Assembly: GCA_021845835.1 (NCBI GenBank)
Contig: JAJZVE010000285.1
Span: 1-6,307, forward strand
DNA length: 6,307 bases
Direction of reading: 5' to 3'
DNA from: Pseudomonadota bacterium
GTDB lineage: Bacteria; Pseudomonadota; Alphaproteobacteria; Acetobacterales; Acetobacteraceae
Positions within the stretch are counted from its first letter, which is position 1. Each line of letters starts with the position of its first letter. The notes beneath the pieces were generated by a model. It was not told the origin of the DNA. It worked only from the letters and a program-made list of their open reading frames with translations, and ran no database searches. Below, piece after piece: positions 5,672-6,307 of the stretch. Position numbers and translations under genes: made by a program.

Positions 5672-6307
5672 GCCAGACCCTCCAGATCAAGGGCCGCCAC
5701 CTCGCGAAGGGCCGTGAGATTCACCTTGGCGTAAATCGCGGTGGAAGACGGGTCGCTGTGTCCGAGAAAGTCCCCGATCACTTTCATGGACATGCCCTGG
5801 TCCAGAAGATGCTGGGCAGCAGCATGCCGCAAGGCATGCGTTCCACGACGACCGCTGACGATGCCGATGCCTGCGAGACGATCGTGGACGATTTTGCCGA
5901 GAGTCTTTCGGCCGACCGGTCGGATGGGCGCTTGCGACGTGAAGAAGAGGCTTCGTCCGTGACCGGTCGGACGGACCTCCGTGATGTAGCGCAGAATGGC
6001 ATGGCCGACAGCCGGTGAGAGTGGCCAGACATGGGTTCGGCCCGGTTTGGGGCAACGAACGCGAATGATCTCGTTCTCCCAGTCCAGATCATCAAGCCGC
6101 AGACCGGCGACTTCCCCGGCTCGCAACCCGTAGGCGACAAACAGCATCAGGATCGCGCGGTCGCGCTTCTCGACTGGGCGATCGCCCTGAACGGAGGCCA
6201 GCAGACGCACAACGTCTTCGCGCTTGATGCCCTTCGGAACGGTCTCGTCCGCCATGAACCGAGGCGCCATGATCCCCGCAGACAGCCCCGTCCGACACCA
6301 GCCGCGC
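5668..6307 (-). CDS. ritA: Tyrosine recombinase/integrase, first gene of the RIT trio (5' partial)
   Basis: The C-terminal catalytic half of a tyrosine recombinase. The frame is open to the window edge: codons upstream of the ATG at 6268-6270 encode RGWCRTGLSAGI without a stop, so that ATG is probably internal and the N-terminal DNA-binding domain lies beyond base 6307. About 212 residues are visible. Counting from that ATG, the active site has R50 in YGLRAGEVAGL, K75 in CPKPGR, H145 and R148 in THALRHAAAQHLL, H171 in FLGHSD and the nucleophile Y180 in STAIYAKV. The tail LREVAALDLEGL is typical of the first RIT recombinase. The TGA overlaps the ritB ATG by the ATGA junction. Whether the full gene is intact cannot be judged here. 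Confidence 0.88.
   Translation of the reverse strand, partial: RGWCRTGLSAGIMAPRFMADETVPKGIKREDVVRLLASVQGDRPVEKRDRAILMLFVAYGLRAGEVAGLRLDDLDWENEIIRVRCPKPGRTHVWPLSPAVGHAILRYITEVRPTGHGRSLFFTSQAPIRPVGRKTLGKIVHDRLAGIGIVSGRRGTHALRHAAAQHLLDQGMSMKVIGDFLGHSDPSSTAIYAKVNLTALREVAALDLEGLA
5678..5683 (-). promoter_or_regulatory. Strong ribosome binding site of ritB
   Basis: On the minus strand GGAGGG lies six bases before the ritB ATG and inside the last codons of ritA. It fixes the ritB start and shows that ritB can recruit ribosomes itself as well as through the ATGA overlap. Confidence 0.65.

Larger units (their letters stand above)
3733..6307 (-). mobile_element. Recombinase-in-trio (RIT) element, right end outside the window
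   Basis: Three adjacent, same-direction, overlapping genes for three dissimilar tyrosine recombinases are the defining layout of RIT elements, which occur in many proteobacterial genomes and plasmids, including rhizobial symbiotic plasmids. Order by transcription is ritA (partial), ritB, ritC. RIT elements are described as bounded by inverted repeats; the right one lies beyond base 6307 and I could not identify the left one. The left boundary given is simply the ritC stop codon; the true end lies in the following 13 bp or inside the 3' end of the primase gene. No cargo gene lies between or inside the recombinase genes. Confidence 0.8.

Noticed and set aside
6268..6270. ATG on the minus strand as the true start of ritA, giving a 200-residue protein.
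   Set aside because: The frame stays open to the window edge and the DNA-binding half would be missing; the neighbouring recombinases have both halves.
1..6307. tRNA, rRNA, CRISPR array, toxin-antitoxin pair or replication origin.
   Set aside because: None seen: no regularly spaced repeats, no tRNA-like cloverleaf noticed, and nearly all sequence is accounted for by coding genes.

Overview
The window is GC-rich accessory DNA, most likely from an alphaproteobacterium. The base composition, the strawberry-notch-type helicase next to a DUF7146/Toprim primase-like gene, and the trio of tyrosine recombinases are all typical of plasmids and integrative elements in that class. The taxon is an inference from gene content; no rRNA or housekeeping gene is present. 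Both window edges cut through genes.

Left part, + strand (1-3719): the C-terminal 781 residues of a strawberry-notch family SF2 helicase-like protein (start upstream of the window) are followed after 15 bp by a 101-codon remnant of a Toprim primase-like gene. An intact gene of the same family (350 aa) follows. The remnant's stop overlaps the intact gene's start (TGATG). The remnant matches about the first 66 residues of the intact protein (50 of 66 identical by eye). It then runs into a roughly 92-bp, less GC-rich stretch (2560-2651) with inverted-repeat arms (TTATGTTGCG ... CGCAACATAA), which looks like the footprint of a mobile element or recombination site. The three genes look like one transcription unit.

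Right part, - strand (3733-6307): three tyrosine recombinase genes in tandem with overlapping starts and stops, in the order ritA-ritB-ritC of a recombinase-in-trio (RIT) element. All three keep the catalytic R, K, H-x-x-R, H and Y residues within the window. ritA runs off the right edge, so the right terminus is not visible. The left terminus is not obvious: ritC converges on the primase gene with only 13 bp between stop codons.

Taken together this is a mobile-element backbone (helicase plus primase-like pair, possibly concerned with DNA processing after transfer) that has been rearranged at least twice: once at the duplicated primase gene with its inverted-repeat scar, and once by arrival of the RIT element. 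No RNA gene, CRISPR array or replication origin was seen, and there is no gene-free stretch longer than 100 bp.
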